In this document: one piece after another, positions 23,601-34,353 of the stretch | Layout of the letters: each line of letters begins with the position of its first letter | How positions within the stretch are numbered: the first letter of the stretch is position 1 | NCBI GenBank assembly: GCA_024345305.1 | Contig: BRON01000008.1 | Coordinates: forward strand, 1,426,001 to 1,490,000 | DNA length: 64,000 nucleotides | Direction of reading: 5' to 3' | Origin: Mrakia gelida | Lineage: Eukaryota; Basidiomycota; Tremellomycetes; Cystofilobasidiales; Mrakiaceae | The notes under the pieces: model-generated | Databases searched by the model: none | What the model saw: the letters and a program-made list of their open reading frames with translations, nothing else | Told to the model about the DNA's origin: nothing | Program-made: the position numbers and the translations under genes

Positions 23601-24043
23601 TCCCTTTCCCTCTCACTCTCACTGACCTTTCCTCTATTCGATCATGTATCGCAGCACGTCTTCAAAACCACCTCCACCAACGACGAGGTCAACTCCCACG
23701 TCGACTTCTGTCTCTCTCGCGACACCATCTCTTCCCTCGCGTCGTCCACGTCCAACAACAACGCCAAACCCTCGTCGATGGCTGGGAAGAAGAGGTCGTC
23801 GAAGGACTCGGAGTTCATCGTGGTCGACGACGATGATGACGAAGAGGAGTCCAAACCGTTGAGGAAGAAGAAGGTCGTCGAGAAGAAGAAGGCGAAGAAG
23901 GTCGTGAAGCCTTTGAACGCGTGAGTCCCGCTCGCTCGTCTCTCCTTCCTTTCTTCGCTCGCGAGAAGGTCCAGTTGCTGACCTTCTCTCTTGTTCGCTC
24001 GATCAGCTTCGAGAAGATGATGAAGGCTCAGAAGTCTCGTTGA
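20623..24043 (+). CDS. DNA polymerase kappa, Y-family translesion polymerase
   Basis: DinB-type translesion polymerase of the nucleus, bypassing minor-groove lesions. Start ATG 20623; Ser-rich N-terminus, then NKAGLNIDQS and ASKGSKFYENE, the N-clasp typical of kappa. Catalytic motifs: IVHVDLDAFFASVEEL (first metal Asp), GGGVLTTASYEARKFGVRSGM, and CDEGYLDITEYM (second metal Asp-Glu). The thumb has helix-hairpin-helix RKVPGIGKVSERILGSLGV. The little-finger domain has TFRDMTKREDLVKKL and GRTLQFKYKTHEYK. The C-terminus carries one ubiquitin-binding UBZ4 zinc finger (CPVC ... HVDFC), then acidic and Lys-rich tracts (KKKVVEKKKAKKVVK) and FEKMMKAQKSR before TGA 24041-24043. About 14 introns. Odd: the motif is usually S-x-D-E, but here it reads GCDE. 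Family assignment is firm. Confidence 0.95.
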
Positions 24044-24829
24044 TGGTCTAACCTCGCTCGCGTCTCTCGTCTTCGTTTCCTCTTCGTTCCCGTTTCGCTT
24101 CCGTCTTTTGTTATCTTGCTACTCTACACTAACGACATCCACGAAACCCTACCTCTTATGAACCCTTTTCTTTCATCATGCTTCGTTCTTCTCGCGCAGG
24201 ACCCTAGCAGCGAGTAAAAAGACGCGCGTCGCGTCGTCTCGCTCGTCCCAGGACGTCTGCGTGAACCTGGCTCGACTCGTCGAACCTCCTCACATTGTTC
24301 GACTCGGACTTGTATTCTATATTACTGAGTTCACTGACGAGCTCTACGGAACAGTAGGATCTCGACTCGACGACATCTCTCGAGTGATCGACCTTCCCTT
24401 TACCTTTCCCTCTTCTTCCTCTTCAAAAGAACGAAAAGACGTCGGCGCAAAGCCTCTTCTGAACATGATCCCTTCCGTCCTCGAACCTCTTTCGAGGTCT
24501 CGTATGAACAGGGAAGGAAGGGGTCAAGCAGACAGAACGCTCTCTCGACCCTCCCCGCACTTCGAGAATGAGCGAGCTCACGAAGGCAACCCTCCCTCCC
24601 TCCCTTTTCGTTTTCGAACCTCCCGACTCTTCCTTCCCTCAACCCCGACCACCACGCACTTGCCAATTCGACTTCTTCGTACCTTATCTCAGCCAGTCAG
24701 TCCCTTCGCGAGCAAGGGAAGAGTGGTGAGGAGGAAGAGAGACGAAAGTTGACCTTTCTCGTTCGACCCTTTGTTCCTCCTCCCAGCTTCCCTCATCCTC
24801 TCCCTTTCATCCAACTCAACCTCAACAGC
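24044..24829. other. Intergenic, no gene seen
   Basis: The 3' region of polymerase kappa and upstream region of the G-gamma gene, same strand. The longest frame (24261-24752) has low-complexity character and no splice partners, so it is not called. Pyrimidine-rich toward the G-gamma start, as in other promoters here. Confidence 0.4.
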
Positions 24830-25466
24830 ATGTCGTCCAACAAGCAGAGTGAGTTCAATCTTTCCTTTTCCCCCTCCCGTCTTCCTTCGGGCTCCCAGAA
24901 AAGCAACAGAAAAGCTCACTCTCGCTCGTACCTTTCCATCCTCCCTCCGATCACCCTCCCTCCCTCGCTTTCAGCCATGGCAGATCTCAAGCTCAAGCGA
25001 CTCACAGAACACCGAGATCGACTCAAGGAGGATCTCTACAGACCCATGATGAAGGTATCAGAATCGTCAGACTTGTGAGTTTCAAAACCTCTCTCTCCTT
25101 GTCAAGGCGAGGTAGGAGAAAGTGGAGGGAGAGGGAGGGGAGGGAGAGTACGAGCTGACCTCGATGGTTTGGTTTGGTTTGCGGTTTTGAACGACAGGTT
25201 GATCCAGTTCTGCAGGACGACGAAGGATCCTCTCGTTCCTAGTGTTTGGGGACCCGTGCCTAAGAGCGAAGATAGATTTGGTGAGTTTTGTGAGAGAGGA
25301 GGGAAGAGGGAGGGAAGGATCGTCGGAGGAGATCGTTCGAGCTTGCCGGCGGCTCTGTGCTTTCTTCTTTCGAAGCCGTGAGGCTGATACTCCTTCCTCG
25401 TTTTCTTCGTGTGTGCCATCAGCTCCCCAACCAGCTCCAGGAGGAGGATGCTGCGTCGTCGCTTGA
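24830..25466 (+). CDS. Heterotrimeric G-protein gamma subunit
   Basis: Short protein of about 81 residues in four exons (24830-24848, 24975-25074, 25198-25280, 25423-25466). Phases agree at each junction: A|CC ATG, TT|G TTG, G|CT CCC. The N-terminal half is a charged helix ([17 protein letters not shown]) for coiled-coil pairing with G-beta. A conserved [10 protein letters not shown] segment follows, as in fungal gamma subunits, and the end is GGGCCVVA before TGA 25464-25466. The last four residues (CVVA) form a CaaX prenylation box, with a preceding Cys suited to palmitoylation, so the protein should sit at the plasma membrane. Known role: with G-beta it carries pheromone or nutrient signals. 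A CaaX ending in Ala predicts farnesylation (inference). Confidence 0.92.
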
Positions 25467-25880
25467 GCTCGAACGCTCAACTTCCCTAGCCTCTCCCTCG
25501 TCCTCGTCGCTCGCTCGGTTCGCCTCTTGGCCCTGTCGGTCCCTCGCTCGCTCGCTCGTTTTTCTTCACGCACGTCTCCTAGTCGTTTTTCTGTTTGGGG
25601 TCTCTCTCTCTCGCTAGTTATACTTTCCCTCGCTCAACAAATCTCTCTCGCTCTTCCCTAGTAGCCTCTCCCTCTCCTCTCTCACGACCCTTCGCGCTCG
25701 CTCGCGTCGTCCTTAACTCGCTCTCGCATACCTTTCCCTCTTCTTCTCCTCTGTACCTTTAAACCATACCATACCAAACCCAACGAACACTTCTAACGAT
25801 ATCTATGCCTTTCTCTCTCTCTAGACTACCCTCTCTCTCTCTACCCTCTCTCCTCTTCTCTCCCAAAAACAAAACCCACC
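25467..25880. other. Intergenic, convergent, strongly pyrimidine-rich
   Basis: Between two convergent stops. Contains long CT-rich tracts including repeated CTCGCT and TCTCTCTCTC around 25540-25860. No gene or RNA seen; probably the two 3' UTRs. Confidence 0.45.
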
Positions 25881-27763
25881 TCAAGCAATCACCCCCTCCT
25901 TCCTCAACACCCACTCCACCCCCTCCTCCACGTCCGTGACGATCCTCGTTGGTGTGTGGGCGGGTGGGACTCCAGAAGAAGGTCGGTAGACTCCTGTTGA
26001 GACGAGGAGGGAGGAGAGACCGTTGATGTTTGCTCCTTGGATGTCTGTGAGGGAAACGAGAGAGGGAAGGATAATTCAGTGTGAGGGGAAAGGGGAGATG
26101 TTGGGAAGGGGGAGGAGGAGGAGAGGACGGACCGGAGGCGGGGTTGTCTGTTGGTCGGTCGCGAACGAGGGAGAGAAGAGAGGAAGAGACGCGTCAGTTC
26201 CACTCGCGTCCTCGTCAACCTGACTTGACTCGTCCCATCGCTCGTCGCTGCGGTATGACGAAAAGAGAAAGAGAGGAATCAAAGCTCACCTCCAACCATC
26301 CAAACATTCTTGTACGCTCCTTCCCCACCAGCAGCACCAGCCTTCGCGTCCACCACTGGTCCCAAACCCATTTCCTTCCTATGCGAGTCGAGCATGACCT
26401 TCACGAAGTCGTACGTCGTCTTGTGAGGTTTTCCCAGCTGAGTAGAAACGATATTTTGACCGGTGGCTTCCTTGTGGATCGTGAGGAGGGAGGATTTGAA
26501 GGCTGCGAAGGGCGTGCGAACGAAAACGAAACGACGCGTCGAGGTTGGAGTCAGCTCGAATGAACGAACGACCAAAACGAACGCTCCAAAATGCAGGCGA
26601 AAAAGCGACTCAGACACTCACCTCCAGCCCCATACCTCGCCAACGGATAATCACTCCCCCACAGCAAATCAGGGTTGCAAAAGTACAACTCCACCTCCTG
26701 CTCTCCCTTCGACCTAATCGTTCCCAGCACTCCTCCTTCACTGGCAATCAACTCGGACATGATGCTCGCGTCGAGACCCCAGTCTCTTGAATCGTGCAGG
26801 ACGACGATAGCTTTGAAGGCTACGTTGGAGAAGGGTCGGGCGTCTGGGGAGGTGGGAGGAGGGGGGAGGATGGTGAAGGGGAGGTCGGAGGGAACGAGGG
26901 TTCGGAAAGGCCAGATGGAGGGGAGGGAGCGGAGGATGTCGAGAGGGGTGTAGGGTTGGTTGAGGCCGTATCTGAGAGGTAGAACGGGGGTGAGGGGCGA
27001 AAGTGAGTGAAACGTTTGGAGGGCAGAGGAGCGACGGATGTGAGGGACGAAGGGACGAAGGGACGAAGGGACGTCGGGAGAGATGGGCGAGTCTCGAGAC
27101 GACTCACGACAGAGCGACCTTCCTGCAGTGATCGTCCTTGCCTCCGATGACCAGGACTGGAGAGTCGGCGAACTTGGAGACGAGGAGATGACGGAGGGGA
27201 GTGTGAGATTGAACGAGCTGGGTTGGGTGGATCTGTAAGAGGAAGACGGAGGGAGGAGGGAAGGAGAAAAGAGTGTGAGCTCGGAGCTCATCCGACGGGT
27301 CCCTTCTATCTCCTCTGAGCTCGTTCGGAGGAAGAAACGTGGACTCACGTTCACCTCGAGCTCCTCTGAGAGAGCCTTGCACCTGTCGGACTCTGGAATC
27401 CCTCCTCCGTTGGTGCAGAGGAGGTAAGGGATCTTGTTGGCATCGAGGAGGGCGAGAGCTCGTTTGGCTCCTTCGAAGACGATCTCTCCCTTTTTGAGGA
27501 CGCCGTCCTGGGTAGAGAGATGAAGGGTGAGCAGCTATCCATGCCTAGAAGGCAAGAGGTGAAATATTGAGACTCACGATATCGAAAACGAATGAAACGT
27601 CACCTCGATTCGAGGAAGGGAGTCGTCGAGAAGGAGGAGGGGGTTGAGAATTGAGAGATCTCGACGAGAACACCGTCGACTGGAGTATACGTTTCGAGAT
27701 CGTCGATCCTCCTAGCCGAGGTATGGATCTACAAGATGGGGTGAGGAGAAGAGAGAAAGACAT
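25881..27763 (-). CDS. HAD-superfamily class IIA hydrolase, CECR5-like
   Basis: Phosphatase-like enzyme of the HAD IIA (TIGR01456, CECR5/YKR070W) group. Start ATG 27761-27763. The N-terminus is rich in Ser/Arg with few acids (SCRSIPRLGGSTISKRIL), fitting a mitochondrial presequence. Motif I, FVFDI|DGVLKKGE, is split by an intron after DI. Motif II region is YLLCTNGGG. Then RCKALSEELEVN, IHPTQLVQSHTPLRHL and PVLVIGGKDD. The cap region has VLHDSRDWGLDASIM and ELYFCNPDLLW. Motifs III and IV follow: GKPHKTTYDF (Lys) and NVWMVGDNPASDIQGAN (metal-binding Asp). The protein ends after TRIVTDVEEGVEWVLRKEGVIA, with TGA 25881-25883. All catalytic positions are present. Known members are mitochondrial with poorly known substrate. 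Only 239 bp from the divergent BAG gene. Confidence 0.93.
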
Positions 27764-28002
27764 TGTTTTCCTCGATGCTGTTGGTCGTTGGGAGCTGACG
27801 AAATCGCCTTGGGCTCTTGAGCTTTGAGCCTTTCGCTCCCTCCCTCCTTCGAGCTGCTCCCAACCTCAGCACCCTCCCAAATCAACTTTATCAGTTTCCT
27901 CTCCACCTTTCGCCCATCATACTGAACCACTTCAAGAACGCTTTCTCGGGTCCCAACAACCCTTTCTCTTCGTCCAACGGTCAATCCTCCTCTTCCTCCA
28001 AC

Positions 28003-29253
28003 ATGGCCTCCTCCTCCTCCTCCTCCGCTCCTTCAGCTCCCGTCCCTAGAGGTCCTATCACTCTCACTATCAAATGGGGGAAGGAAAAGTAAGTATAGCC
28101 TTCTCCTCATCTACCTCGATCTTGCCTCGTCTCTCTCTCGTTTCTGGCTGCTCGAGCTGAGAGCGTGCAGACCTTCCCTTCCTTCTCTTTCGAGCTGACA
28201 CTTCCTCTCCTCCCTTCCCTCCCCTCCCCTCCTTCTCCTCACCCCTTCTCTCCTTCTTCCTCGATCCCTTCAGACTCTTCGTCCCCCTCTCCCTCCCCCC
28301 ATACTCCACAACCCTCCTCGCTCTCCGTGAACAACTCTCCCAACTCACCTCCCTCCCTCCTCAATCGTTCAAGCTCGTCTTCGCCGGAGGCGTCATGACA
28401 GACGACAGCATGCTCCTCTCCAAATACGGAATCAAGGATGGTTCCACCCTCGCTATCATCGGCAAGGCTGGAGCCAAAGAGCAGATCATGAACGTCGAGC
28501 GGGAGCTGGGCGCGGCTAGGCAGGCTGGAGGAGGAGCGGGAGGGGAGAAGAAGAAGGGAGCTGCTGGGGAACAGCTCCAGACTCAACCTAAGTTGGTGGA
28601 AAGCATTCGAGCGAAGGTGAAGGGGACGAGGGATGCGTTGGGTGGGCAGGTGGAGGAGTTTGAGGAGGCTGTGAGTTTATCTTCGCATCTCGGAGGAGCT
28701 CTGGAGCTGGGTGGAAACGAACGAAACGTCGCGAGCTCGAGCTCACACACTGACCTCTCCTTCCTTCACCTCCTCCCTTCCTCGTTCGTTTCCCGATCTC
28801 TCCACCCAGTCCGCCAACGGACCCGTACCCACACCTTCGACCCCAGCCTACGCGACCCTTCAAAAACAACACGCAACTCTCGGAGAGCAGCTCCTTCAGC
28901 TTCTCCTTTGGCTCGATGGAGTGCAGTGCCCTGCGACGTGGGAGGAGGCTAGGAGGGAACGGAAGGAGGGTGTCAGGGACGTTCAGGTTAGTATTGGCTC
29001 TTGTCTTTCTATCTCCTTCTCTCGCTTGGGCTCTCTTTAGGTCGCTGGGCATCTCGGTCTTGTCGGGACGAGACGAGGCGAGGCGAACGTGTTTGAGCTC
29101 GAGGAACGAAGAGCTGACCTCTTCGCTTCTTATCTTTCTTCCTTTCCCCTTTCCCTCCCCACTCTCATCGGTATCGAACCACCACAGGGCTGGCTGGATC
29201 GAGTCGACAAAGCCTGGAAGGGAGCGAAGGATCGTGCGGCGCACTCGTCTTAA
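28003..29253 (+). CDS. Ubiquitin-like plus BAG-domain co-chaperone
   Basis: BAG1-like nucleotide-exchange cofactor of Hsp70. Start ATG 28003 (a longer frame upstream begins only at a TTG). The first exon encodes a Ser/Pro-rich lead and PITLTIKWGKEK, the first strand of a ubiquitin-like fold. After an intron come LFVPLSLPPYSTTLLAL, then FKLVFAGGVMTDDSMLLSKY and KDGSTLAIIGKA, a full UBL domain. A Gly/Lys-rich linker leads to a helical region, TQPKLVESIRAKVKGT and QVEEFEEA. After introns follow LQKQHATLGEQLLQLLLWLDG, WEEARRERKEGVRDVQGWLD and RVDKAWKGAKD, which is the three-helix BAG domain. Stop TAA 29251-29253. No membrane segment, so it is cytosolic or nuclear rather than Snl1-like. Confidence 0.9.
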
Positions 29254-30538
29254 CACCCATCAGCCGACGCGGGAAGGGCTCTCGCTTAGAAGTCGATCTT
29301 GGAGTAGTCGATCTAGATGTGCGTGCGTTGGGCATGATTCGAGGATGGGAGTGGGAGTGGGAGAGAGGGAGAGAGAGCTCTGGAGAGGCGACTGAGAGAC
29401 GAGCGTCGAGCTTGGAACGCGTCGTGAGACGGAGGACGTGCAAAGGCAGCTTCCCTGTTCGTCTCAGCCTTCATTTCGAGGCGACCATTCCAGCCAGGGT
29501 GTATCAGCTTCTTCGGAGCGATAGATGCATACTCTCGATCGACGGATACGAGCTCGGTCAGCCAAAACCTCGAGCTGATCAGCAAGCAAGTGGACCGTTC
29601 GTCCGTAGAAACGGAAGACCTTCATCCCAGATCATGGGACGTTACGACTATACTCCCCAGCTGGATCAAAGAGACGGGTCAGCTCGTACATGAGCTACAG
29701 AAGCAGCGACGAGGGAAGAGGGAAGACGGACGGGAGGGAAGCGAGGTGAGCTCTGATGGCAGCTTCTTCCTACCACCAACTCTCTTTTATACTTTTCTGG
29801 ACACTGTGGGGGAAGCTCTTGAGGTATGGAGCTCGCCTGAGATGGCTGAAGAAGGGAGACGTCCCCTCCCAGCACCTTCCAGCGAGGGTATGCGCATAGG
29901 AGGGAGGGAGAGGGAGGGAAGCTGTTCGGTTCGTTCCCCTTGTCCTCTGCCCTTACTTGAGAGAAGAGAAGACCAGGAGCATTAGGTGGGAGAGGAGGGA
30001 GCCTTAGGGAGAGAGAGAATAAGAGTCGACCCTTGTGGTTTGAAGGGACAAAAGGGAGGGGAGGGAAGCGAGAGGTGCGCTCGAGCTTCGACTCGGTCGA
30101 CTCGACTTGCGGAGAGGAGGAAGGATGAAGGGCTGCTCAGATCGTGCTCGGAGAAAAACTGGTTGGGAGAGGGTGATCTCGAGAAGGCACTCAGGCGGAT
30201 GAACAAGCCGCCCTGACTATACACTAGGGAGGAGGTCTATTGGGACCACCTCCCTCTCTCCCCGCTCTCGAGGAAATCGGGGACCTCGCGCGCGAACCTC
30301 CTTCCCTCTCTTTTGTTTCCTCCCTCCCTCCCTTCCCTCCTTCGTTATCGGGTTCGTTATCTCGCTGAGGTGGGTGGAATGGTAGTAAGTAGACAGGGCT
30401 GAGGGTTTGACGCGTGAAAAATAAGAAGGGTGGGCGGTGAGAACGACAACGACGAGTACCGAAATCCGCTCGAACCTTCCCCCCCTCGTTTCCCCCTTCC
30501 AAACCATGTATACCTGAGACCTGCGAGTGGCAAAAACA

Positions 30539-30609
30539 GAGAACAACCAGGATCGAACTAGTGACCTAATGGGTTGCAACCATTCGCTCTACCACTGAGC
30601 TATGTCCTC
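30539..30609 (-). tRNA. tRNA-Cys (GCA anticodon), left-arm copy
   Basis: Reverse complement of the tRNA at 43993-44063 and identical to it. Acceptor GAGGACA/TGTTCTC, D-arm GCTC...GAGC, anticodon stem AATGG/CCATT with loop TTGCAAC (anticodon GCA), T-arm ACTAG/CTGGT with loop TTCGATC. 71 nt, no intron, CCA not encoded. It lies in the identical core of the inverted duplication. Confidence 0.93.
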
Positions 30610-32187
30610 CTACGATACTGAATACTGCATCTTCAATTCCTGGGCTTCCGACGCTGCAAGCGGAATGCCCGGGCTTCCTGAGCATCCTACAGACCCGAAA
30701 CCTACCCAGGAAGAATCTCCTGAGTCTCAACTACAAGACTGTAAAGATCCGGCGAGATCCGGTGAAGGGGAAGGGGTCCAAAAGCCCGTTTGAAGTTGGG
30801 AACCGTTTCGCGTCGTGCTCTCTGTCCTTTTTCGCTCGTTCTGCTAGTATCTAGGGGTCTCGGATCTTGTCTGGTTGGAGGACTAGATAGTATGGGGTAT
30901 CATGAAAAATGGTCATCGAGCGCTCAGAGAGGTTGCTGGTGGGAAAAGGGAGCAAGGGAGGTTGAAAGACGACGCACGACGCGACGCGGTTCAGCTTCTG
31001 TCTCTTTCGAGGGCTGGCACTCCTTCCGTAGAGACCGCAGGCTCCTCGGAGGACCTGGAGGCTGTTTGGAGTGCTCGGATCTGCATTTGAAGCGGGGGAA
31101 CTCCCTTCTTCATCGGTTAACGAAGAGCAGACTCGCTCTTCAAAAGGTCGCTTCATCAAGACGATTTCGTTCCTCGTCGCTTCTTATCGATTCGTAGAGC
31201 ACTAGCCTCGACGCGACTTCCCAAGCGTAGTGCGTTGAGCTCCTCGGTTATTCGCGGCTGAGAAGACTGAGCGTCGTCGCATCGTCCTCTTCCTCTCTTC
31301 CTTTCTTTTCCTTCCCTCTCTCCATTTCGATCTAATCTCCGAGCGCCACCTTCGCTTCCGTTGTTTCAACTCCGACCGGCCGGCATGGATTCAACCACTC
31401 ATTCCGGGAGGGAAGGAGGGCTGACGAACAGATTGTTTGGCGCACCCTCGACTTGCTCCGCCCAGGTCCGTCGCTTTCGTATGAGAGAGCTCTCGAGTCG
31501 AAGAGAGAGGCCTCTTTCGTAGACTCGAGATGATTTCGAGGATTCTCTGAAGAAGTGGGGAAGGACGGACTCGGTCCAGCTCTGAGTCGAGAGCAAAACG
31601 TGATGAGAGCGACGCAGACGAGAGAGGGAGGGAAGGTCGAGTTGCGAGACGTTGCGTTGGGATGCAGAACCCCAAATCGCTAGTACGACTCCAGTGCACC
31701 TGTCACTGATCTCGTGTTCTTACTGGAGAGAAAAGGAAGAGAAAGCAAAAGGGCGAGAACGCAACTTGATTCGACGAGTCGACGGACGCGTCGTCTCCCT
31801 TTCCGTTCCCTTTCGAGCGTACCTCTCGAGGGAATCAGCGTCCATGCAGCGTTGGTGAGGCATGATATCAGAACGGGGCTGCAGTCGAGCTCTGTGAACT
31901 AGATCCGTCGCGAAGAAAGAAGGTGAAGTCGATGGGCGACGCGTCGATCGATTTAGATCTGCCCGACGGGGAAGGAGACGAGGGAGCGAGACGAGGCGTC
32001 AGCGCGTGAAGGTTGAGTTGAGAGTGAAGTGACGAGGACTCACTTTGACGAGAACGTGTTCGACGCCTGACTCGACGTGAAGCGACCGAACTGCGACGCG
32101 ACCACCTCGACAAACGACGGGCTGAGGAGACGAAGGAATGATGAAGATCAGCTACAGTTCGAACGAGCACAAACCAGTACACTCACC

Positions 32188-33266
32188 TCACTCCTCCAAC
32201 TCCACCGAAAACAACCCTCTCCACCTCATCAACTGCTGAACCGCCCTTTCCGCTTCCACCTTCTGCTTCTCCGTTCGAACGACTAGCACGATCGACCCCC
32301 TCTGCATCCCACCCAGCCCCAACCTCATCTGATGGATCTCCAGAGCGTGAAGGAAGCCAAGCGGGTCGGGGGAGACGGAGGAGAGGAGGGAGGAGAGGTG
32401 AAGTCGAAGGATCCGTCGAACGTCTCGAGTTGGTCTTGGGAGTCGAGCGAGTCGAGTCATTCCTCCAGAGTTGTCCGAAGCGAAGAGGAGGGATCCGTCG
32501 AGCTCGAGGGTTTCCAACCGGCTCCAGGACGAGAGGAAGGGGTGAGGTTGGGGGTCGTCGGCGTCGTTGTGCTCGAGGAAGAGGTGAGGAGACGAGTCTC
32601 GACTTGATCTTGGTCGGCCTAAGATGGTGTAGGAGCAGCGGGTAGGGTTGAGATGAGGGAGGAAGGAGGAGAGGAGAGATTGGAGGAGGAGTTGGTTCTG
32701 GTAGTGGATCGAGATGTGGAGGTTCTCGAGAGGAAGAGGGGAGGAGCCGAGGATTCTTGATGAGGAGATGGAGAGGGAGGTTGGTGGAGTGGGTTGAACG
32801 TTGGGGAGGAGGGTGGAGAAGTCGATGGTGAGGTTCTTGACCTGGTTGAGAGATAGGAGGCGGTTGATTCGAGAGGGGTTCTGGGGAAGAGGAGGAAGGC
32901 AGAGTCAGCTCAGCTCGATCTAACGACGCAACTTCGAAAACGGAGTCGACTCCCCGACGCGTCCTCCCCTTTCCTCTCCCCAAACAAACACTCCAACTGC
33001 TCCAGCGACTCTACTTCTACCTCCCGGTACAGCGAAGGTGACGTCGCCTCCAGTAGCTCGTACGAGACTCTAGCGAGAGAAGCGAGGGTGGGAGTATTCG
33101 ACGCGTCGATGATTTGAAGAAGAACGTCCCAGGGTAGGCGAGGAAGAGAGCGAGGTGGAGGGGAGGACTGAGGGACGACGTTCGAGAGGTCAGGGAAGGG
33201 TATAGAAAGGGAAGGAGCGAGATGACTGACCTTTGAGATTGAGAAGGGGGCCAAGTCGACGAACAT
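32188..33266 (-). CDS. F-box-like protein A, left copy, with a damaged splice donor
   Basis: Member of a local family with an F-box-like N-terminus and a long C-terminal region. Exon 1 is 33266-33231 (MFVDLAPFSISK). Exon 2 starts at 33167 with SSPPPRSLPRLPWDVLLQII, TLASLARVSYELLEATSPSLY and EQLECLFGERKGE. Exon 3 resumes at NPSRINRLLSLNQVKNLTIDF and ends GMQRGSIVLVVRTEKQKVEAE, LFSVELEE, TGA. If spliced, about 310 residues. Paralogue B splices at the same place with GAG|GTGAGC. Here the dinucleotide at 32963-32962 is GA, not GT, so intron 2 should stay in the mRNA and a stop follows after about 20 more codons. The product may be only the F-box part. F-box proteins link targets to SCF ubiquitin ligases; this match is from motif shape only. 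Confidence 0.6.
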
Positions 33267-34353
33267 CGCTGAAGGAGGACATCACGAGAAGAAGTCAGCT
33301 TGCTCGTTCGTGTGCCGTGTATCAGGCGAGGCTTGGAACGACAGACTCACCTAATGAGATGCTTCTGTTTTTGAGCTTCGAAGGAGGAGTCCAGCGTCGG
33401 TCTTGTCCTGCGAGCGAGATCGAAACGAGGTCAGCTCGCCGTCACTTTTTCGCTCCCTCCCACTCTACCCCAATCTTCCTTGACTCGAACTCACAGGTGG
33501 AGAAGAAGCGAGGAGCTGTGGCCTGAAGGCAAGAACAAGAGGGAGGGGAAGATGGTGGGCCTCAGTCAAAAGCAGTGAAGGAGGAGCCCGCGCTGGTCGA
33601 ATGGGCGAAATGAAAATGGAAAGTCGAGCTCGCTTGAGTTTCGCTTCCCTCCGCCCCGCCGGTCGTCCTTCCCTTCCTTCCCTCCTTCCCTCTCCCCTAA
33701 ACGTTCGAAGTACAGAAGGAGCAGAGAGCGTGTATCAGAGGTCGCTGTAGGCGTAGTAATGAGGCAAAATAGAAACACAACGAAACGGAAACGTGACGAA
33801 GACGAAAGAAAAGACGACGCGACGCTCAACAAAAACGAGCTTGGGGGAAAAGAGGTAAATACGAGATAAACAGCGAGATGAGGAGAGGGGAGATGAAAGT
33901 CCATAGATGTCGAGGGTCGGTTGTAAGGAGGAGAGGTGAACTGAGAAGGGAAGAGGAGAGGACGTCGAGTCAGCCTCGCAGACGAGAACGGGAACCGAGA
34001 CGAGACGAGATGGACTCACGATGTTTCGAGCCAGAAAGATGTCAGCCCATCGAGGATACGAGCGAGTGGTTCCGAGGAGACGCCGAGAGTCCCGATGCTG
34101 GAACGAGACGACGAGAGACGAGGGCCGAACGAAGATTTGAGGAGGGAGGAGGAGGTTGTTGAGGGTTGGGGAAGGCATAGCGAGGAGGAGACATGGGATG
34201 GTTGGTGAGATGGATATGGGGAGATGGAGGGGTTTGGGTGAAGGGACGAAGGAAGAGAGACGCGTCGACGGCGACGAACTGCGATTGAAAGAGGGGGGCG
34301 AAGTCAGAACGAGAACGAGCGAAGGCAAACAGGGAGAAGAGAACGAGCTCACC
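33267..34353 (-). other. Spacer between F-box A and B with conserved exon-like tail of gene B
   Basis: Homologous to 40204-41334 in the other arm. Downstream of the gene B stop there is an intron starting one base after TGA (TGAG|GTGAGC) with an acceptor near 34281, then a conserved stretch (about 34280-34030), a further GTGAGT intron with CTGAC branch, and an acceptor near 33935 before a block shared by both arms (ACATCTATGGACTTTCATCT). These look like spliced 3' UTR exons of gene B. No other gene seen. Confidence 0.45.

Noticed and set aside
24261..24752. 163-codon frame between polymerase kappa and G-gamma
   Set aside because: No splice partner, no domain, and composition like the surrounding UTR/promoter DNA.
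27817..28002. N-terminal extension of the BAG protein
   Set aside because: The extension starts at TTG with no ATG upstream in frame. The ATG at 28003 is the first methionine and directly precedes the UBL domain.
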